Shown here in pieces: positions 60,501-64,000 of a stretch of 64,000 nt of DNA; positions within the stretch are counted from its first letter, which is position 1, and every line of letters starts with the position of its first letter. Source of the DNA: Psococerastis gibbosa (taxonomy: Eukaryota > Arthropoda > Insecta > Psocodea > Psocidae); contig OZ020484.1 of the NCBI GenBank assembly GCA_963971405.1, forward strand, positions 26,164,001 through 26,228,000, given 5' to 3'. The notes under the pieces are model-generated. The model saw nothing but the letters and a program-made list of their open reading frames with translations. It ran no database searches and was not told the origin of the DNA. The translations under genes and the position numbers were made by a program.

Positions 60501-63500
60501 AGACGTTGAATATATTATGCACAGAAAAAAATTATGGATTATGAAACCAATGGCAAAAGAGTAATATATATGGTTGGAAAAAACGAAAAATACGGAACTG
60601 AACTAATTACATACCCATCCAATGAGACTGAATATACAGTATTTTTCATCAAGTTTGGCACTAAAATGGCAAAGTTAGTGTGATCGACGACAAAAGCACC
60701 CAAATTGGGGTTTTCGAGTATAGTATCAGGTATAACTTCGTGCTTTATGCCGTTACTAATGTTAGCAAGGTCCAGCCTGTAGAGTCCTCCTTTTACAGTT
60801 CCTTGAATAATCCAAAATAAATACCTGTAAGCAACAACGATGCAGGCTATTGTCCAGTTTGAATTCCATTTAAAAAAGCTTTCGGTTTTTTGCAGGAGGC
60901 CATCCATTGAAAAGGGGCATATCGCAGCACAATATATGGCGCAAGCTACAACGACTTTCACATTAGGCTATGACCTACTGTATGTTGAACACAACTACTA
61001 CCCAACCACAAAAGGATTTGGATCACTTTGCTAACTCGAATACTTACACATTAATTAAGCGAAACACCGAGTTTATTTAATTTTTATATCCAAATGTCAT
61101 CCTATCGTGGTCGTGTAGTACATATCAGCAGACAGAGCAGTGTCGAAATCCAGGAAAGTAGCTACAGCAGGTAAAAGATGGGAAATGATCATCGGGCCAA
61201 ACGCCATCCCAGTTGGGTGCCAAGTGGCGTCGTGGTCGCCGCCTTCAGAGTTCACTGATAACGACTGCGTCAAGAGCCACATGCACAGAATTGGCCTCGC
61301 AGGCTCTCCCATCTGCCCCCTCTGTAATTAGGATGAGCGCCTGGCCGACTACCTGTCCAACTGGAGGGTTCTGGACAATGATGACGACTCCTTGCAGCAT
61401 CGGTCGAAACTCTACTGGGTGTCAAATGACAGAAATGTCACGGACCGGCGTTGGATGAGTACGTTTGTACTAGTCAGTAGGCTGTAACTGAAAGCAGTGA
61501 TTAAGAATAATGCCACTCACCCGTTGTATGGATCCACCTCTATATGAAGCGGTTTCATTGTTAGCCCAGCCACAGCAACGGTGACTCCACGACCGTCTAT
61601 CCCACATCGGGATATTTGCCAGATGGGTCCATCTTCGTGCATGATTTCTCCAAGAATATACAGGTGCTGGTTCAACCAATCCATAGATAAATCGAGAGGC
61701 CGGAAGCTTACATCTTCTGGCCCTAAAATTTTCCGGGAAGAGCTTGGAGAGGCTAATGAGATTGCTGTTATACACCCGCTTACGTCTGATACGTAGAGGA
61801 GGTTGTTCTTTACATGGATTGCAACGCCTAAGAAAAGAACATACATATTAATAATTAACTATGGTATCACTATATTTTTCCCGGTAAGAGGTAAAGGTTA
61901 AGTTTAGCTATCGCTCATAAAATCACAAAATTTGGTTCTATATCGTTGATTTAGCTGTAAAGAAACCCATTTCCGAAAGAATCTAAGTCGGAAAAGTATA
62001 GTTTTTGAGTTACAGCCGAATTTAGTTCGAATTTTTGCATGGGCAGGCATAGGGACAAATTGCTCATAAAACTTTTTATGGAAGGTGGAAGGAACATTGT
62101 CAGAGGTATGTAAATAAGACAACCCTTGCTTAAAATATGAATTCCCTTGCAAATGGGATGTTTTCCTTCCATATTAAAAGCATTTTCATTCGACTTTTGA
62201 TACAGTGGGGTAGTTAAACTTAACCTTTACCTTGTTTCCTTCTCGTATTAGTGACTGAAGCTTCCTGCCTAATTTACAATTAATTCAAGAGCAATGTATG
62301 CTAAGACTTATAGGTTAGCCCGGCTATGCTTTCATTTTGCAGATTGCTAGTCCAGTCCATTTCGAAAACTACATAATCAAATTAGTCTCGTTCTTACCGC
62401 GTTTTATTCAGCATTGTAGTTGTGCAACAAAAATGTACATAAATAATAATATAAAAATGGTAAATCGTATGTATATAGCTTTATGTCCAATAATTGACTA
62501 ATTGTATTGTTTATTTGTTTACATTTTGCAGTTAAATGTTGTCGCAAGCTTGAACAAGTCCGCCATTTTGTATAGTTCAAAATATATTTCCCGCTAAAAA
62601 GTTTCAACTTTTTATCTCAATAATAAAATGTAATGTACCTGTTATGTCAAATGAAGTTTCGAAAATAATTTGTGGAGGGTTGAGCATGTCCGCTCGTTGT
62701 TTTATAACACGCCGTTTGGAGCCGAGAATCAAAATAGGTTGCGTTACATCCTTGGCTGAAATGAACAAAGAGAAAAATTAGCCCTTATAAAATAAGTCGC
62801 AATCTCATTATTATTGTGCATAGGTACAGTTTCTACTCACTGGGCGTAAGTTTTAATATTTTAGTGACACATGTCTTCATCAAAATGCAGAAAGTACTTT
62901 GGAGTCGGAGTCTGCGGTTTGACTGTTGATTGCAAATGGTGAAATGTTATGTGTTTCCAATCGTTTTATATGTTATGGAGTTTGAAACAAGCTATGGAGA
63001 ACAGAATCAGTGAATTTGAAATGATTGTGTGTGAACAGACGAATCGCTTTACCAATACAGAAACCGAGTTGCTGCTTACGGTTAAGAAACGACAACTAAT
63101 ATACTTCGGTCGTGTGATGAGGAACGAAAAGTATCGCCTTCTGCATTTAATAATCCAAGGGAAGATAGAAGGACTGAGGGCTCCCGGCAGAAAAAGAACA
63201 TCCTGGTTGAAAAACCTGAGGCAATGGTTTGGCAAGAGGACGACTTTTCCTTTTCAGAGCAGCAGTCTCAAAATTGACATGATGATCGCCAACATTCGAT
63301 AGAAGAGGCATTAATAGAAGAAGATTTAGATATGTTCTATATCAAACCAACCCTTTATGTCTTATGTAAAGAAAATTAATTTAACTGACCAGGAATTATA
63401 TTAATAATAACGGGTCACATACGATACGACTCGTTCCCGTAATTTGTTAGTTCGACCTAGCGCCTGTTACAATGTCAATGGTATACATGCTTGCCCACTG

Positions 63501-64000
63501 ACACTTGTAGTTACTGAAATTCATTCGGAAACTATATCAATATGTCCAAAAACCGATGGCGTCGTTGGCAAGACTAGGTTCAACATAACTAGGCATACGT
63601 CCATAAATAATACGATAAACATGCGTGTCTTAGAGGATGGGCTGCGTGGTTGCTGGTTGCGTAACCTAAAAATGGTAGTGATAGTTTTGGTATTTTGGTG
63701 AATTTGTTGAAACTTAAGTTTAGTCTTTTAGTTTTAGTCTAGTATTTTGGCGCAATTACTTGTTCTAGTTCCACGTATTTGTTTACATGTTCAATTGTGC
63801 CTAGGCCCTAGAGGGGTCGTGGGTATTAATAGTGGAGTTAAACCATGTGCGTTCTATTTATTTCATCCCCATTTCAACAGAATTAATAGACTTACCCTGA
63901 GGATCAGGGGGCGTAGACACTTCAGTAGTAGCTGTTGGACCCTCTCCTACTGCATTCCGCATCGATACTGAGATTAAATACTTGCTATTTGAGTTCAGAT
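45531..64000 (-). CDS. sev: Sevenless/ROS1 receptor tyrosine kinase, C-terminal 20 exons
   Basis: Minus-strand exons, high to low: 63896-(64000), 62639-62755, 61521-61827, 60615-60824, 59438-59795, 58844-59128, 58277-58477, 57705-57894, 56681-57004, 55223-55764, 53660-53926, 51625-53230, 50747-50977, 50281-50505, 49347-49657, 49009-49203, 48409-48647, 47614-47805, 47088-47239, 45531-45811. All phases agree, giving about 2,110 residues. Fibronectin III domains alternate with three YWTD-type propellers ([27 protein letters not shown]). One membrane helix follows ([20 protein letters not shown]). The kinase has [47 protein letters not shown] and [11 protein letters not shown]. The tail holds DTGIYLDV and DGYEVP tyrosines. 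All catalytic residues are present. In flies sevenless specifies the R7 photoreceptor; ROS1 is the vertebrate orthologue. Introns are rich in SINE and LINE pieces. Confidence 0.95.
45837..46080 (-). mobile_element. MITE-like element P, copy 2
   Basis: It starts GGGCCCGGTCCACACGGACG, matching the end of the copy at 5862-6120 in reverse orientation. Shared inner blocks are TTGGTGCAAACTCCCAGAG and AGCAGATTTCTGTCA. The far end is unclear. It lies in the last sevenless intron, ending 25 bases before the final exon. Confidence 0.55.
49735..49975. repeat. Interspersed repeat K, copy 2
   Basis: It shares GACTCGTACCCGCACTTGG, CGCCTGTTACATTGTGTCAA, ATCCACAATGACCGAAAAAC and GGTCGTTGGCATAGGAC with 63428-63610; a fragment is at 38655-38715. 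The head looks tRNA-like but lacks a clean B-box. It lies in a sevenless intron. Confidence 0.5.
51301..51505 (+). mobile_element. tRNA-derived SINE, copy 2
   Basis: It begins GACATGTAGCGTAGTGGTGC, with an RNA polymerase III A-box TAGCGTAGTGG. A B-box AGTTCGAGTCC follows about 45 bases later. The body includes GGCGGTCCTGGACCTTCC and GGCTTTATAGCCC, and the tail is (TTTA)n-like. It is nearly identical to 54638-54856 and lies antisense in a sevenless intron. Confidence 0.85.
54638..54856 (+). mobile_element. tRNA-derived SINE, copy 3
   Basis: It is nearly identical to 51301-51505, with A-box TAGCGTAGTGG and a canonical B-box GGTTCGAGTCC. A 7-bp target duplication TACCCCC lies at 54631-54637 and 54857-54863. 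The tail is TTATTTATTTATTTA. It is antisense in the sevenless intron between 53926 and 55223. Confidence 0.87.
55785..56005 (+). mobile_element. RTE-like LINE 3' fragment (same family as 63060)
   Basis: The sequence GTTAAGAAACGGAAACTAAC then ATACTTCGGCCATGTAATGA matches the reverse-transcriptase C-terminal region at 63069-63300. Stops and deletions break it. It lies in a sevenless intron next to the exon at 55764. Confidence 0.65.
56290..56600 (+). mobile_element. Degenerate LINE 3' end
   Basis: Broken frames read like the C-terminal region of endonuclease/reverse-transcriptase LINEs ([18 protein letters not shown]). The segment closes with GCCTAAGCCCACCAAGGGCT, a sequence typical of such 3' ends. 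It lies in a sevenless intron. Confidence 0.5.
57412..57614. mobile_element. Foldback MITE, TTAGGCG family, copy M5
   Basis: The ends are TTAGGCGGCTATTCCACCG and its inverted copy GGTGGAATAGCCGCCTAA, with arms continuing through ACTAATT. The core carries GTAGCAGACATCATTAATAA or its inverse and the AT-rich stem seen in M3 and M4. It is short (203 bp) and well preserved, in a sevenless intron. Confidence 0.8.
58012..58245 (-). mobile_element. 5S-like SINE, copy D (3' shortened)
   Basis: Minus-strand head GCAGCCATACCAAGTTGAAT, then TTGGTAGTGTGCACAGCG, GGGGAACATGGTGGGACAT and CACCTCCGAATTAATCG follow the order of copies A-C. The 3' part after CAGTCAACTCCCC is missing. Ends and target duplication were not resolved. 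It adjoins the sevenless exon at 58277. Confidence 0.75.
59806..59945 (+). mobile_element. Possible RNase H-type LINE 3' fragment
   Basis: The frame contains [18 protein letters not shown], like the CCHC-type block at the C-terminus of I/R1 elements. It is short and in a sevenless intron right next to the exon at 59795. It is weak on its own. Confidence 0.35.
61140..61460 (+). mobile_element. RNase H-type LINE 3' fragment
   Basis: The frame encodes [20 protein letters not shown] then, past a stop, [11 protein letters not shown], matching the conserved HRIGL..SPxCPLC block of I/Jockey-type LINEs. It is degenerate and sits antisense in a sevenless intron. Confidence 0.65.
63060..63315 (+). mobile_element. 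RTE-like LINE 3' fragment
   Basis: The frame includes [20 protein letters not shown], then [20 protein letters not shown] and [10 protein letters not shown], ending MIANIR with a stop. This is the C-terminal part of an endonuclease/reverse-transcriptase protein. Its closest relative in the window is 55785-56005. Confidence 0.7.
63428..63610. repeat. Interspersed repeat K, copy 3
   Basis: It shares ACTCGTTCCCGTAATTTG, GCGCCTGTTACAATGTCAAT and ATGGCGTCGTTGGCAAGAC with 49735-49975. It lies in the leftmost sevenless intron before the exon at 63896. Confidence 0.5.

Noticed and set aside
1-64000. CRISPR arrays, bacterial operons or a viral insertion
   Set aside because: No regularly spaced direct repeats, no clustered intronless prokaryotic-type genes, and no viral structural genes were seen. 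All reverse-transcriptase-like pieces belong to ordinary LINE or copia elements.

Overview
This is a eukaryotic genomic window, almost certainly from an insect. Genes are split by GT-AG introns of 100 bp to about 4 kb, the non-coding DNA is AT-rich, and the introns and spacers are full of copia, RTE/I-type LINE, SINE, hAT-like and foldback repeats. The clearest lineage clue is a sevenless/ROS1-type receptor tyrosine kinase. I cannot name the species. Nothing prokaryotic is present.

Seven protein genes can be read exon by exon. From left to right they are: the 3' part of an SLC22-type major facilitator transporter (+, 377-4881, 5' end outside the window); COQ3, the ubiquinone O-methyltransferase (-, complete, 6862-14893); PNISR, a nuclear serine/arginine-rich protein (+, complete, 15356-30375); NUS1, the accessory subunit of cis-prenyltransferase (-, complete, 33787-36448); FAU, a FUBI-RPS30 fusion (+, 37756-38154); SNIP1, an FHA-domain spliceosome/SMAD cofactor (+, 39478-41108); and the C-terminal roughly 2,110 residues of sevenless/ROS1 (-, 45531 to past the right edge, 20 exons).

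COQ3 and PNISR are head-to-head with 462 bp between their start codons, which suggests a shared promoter. NUS1 and FAU are also divergent. The genes do not form a pathway: the mix is mitochondrial quinone synthesis, dolichol synthesis, ribosome, splicing, transport and signalling. From memory, COQ3 and PNISR are neighbours on human 6q16.2 and NUS1 and ROS1 are close on 6q22.1, so this 60 kb may preserve an old animal linkage group.

The repeat layer is the most unusual part. A SINE family with 12-14 bp target duplications begins with a sequence very like the 5' end of 5S rRNA. A modular family of foldback elements shares TTAGGCG ends and a GTAGCAGACAT core. A copia element in PNISR keeps its LTRs, primer-binding site and 5-bp duplication but has lost reverse transcriptase. 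A hAT-like element with an 8-bp duplication sits in NUS1. Several nested insertions give a relative order of events.
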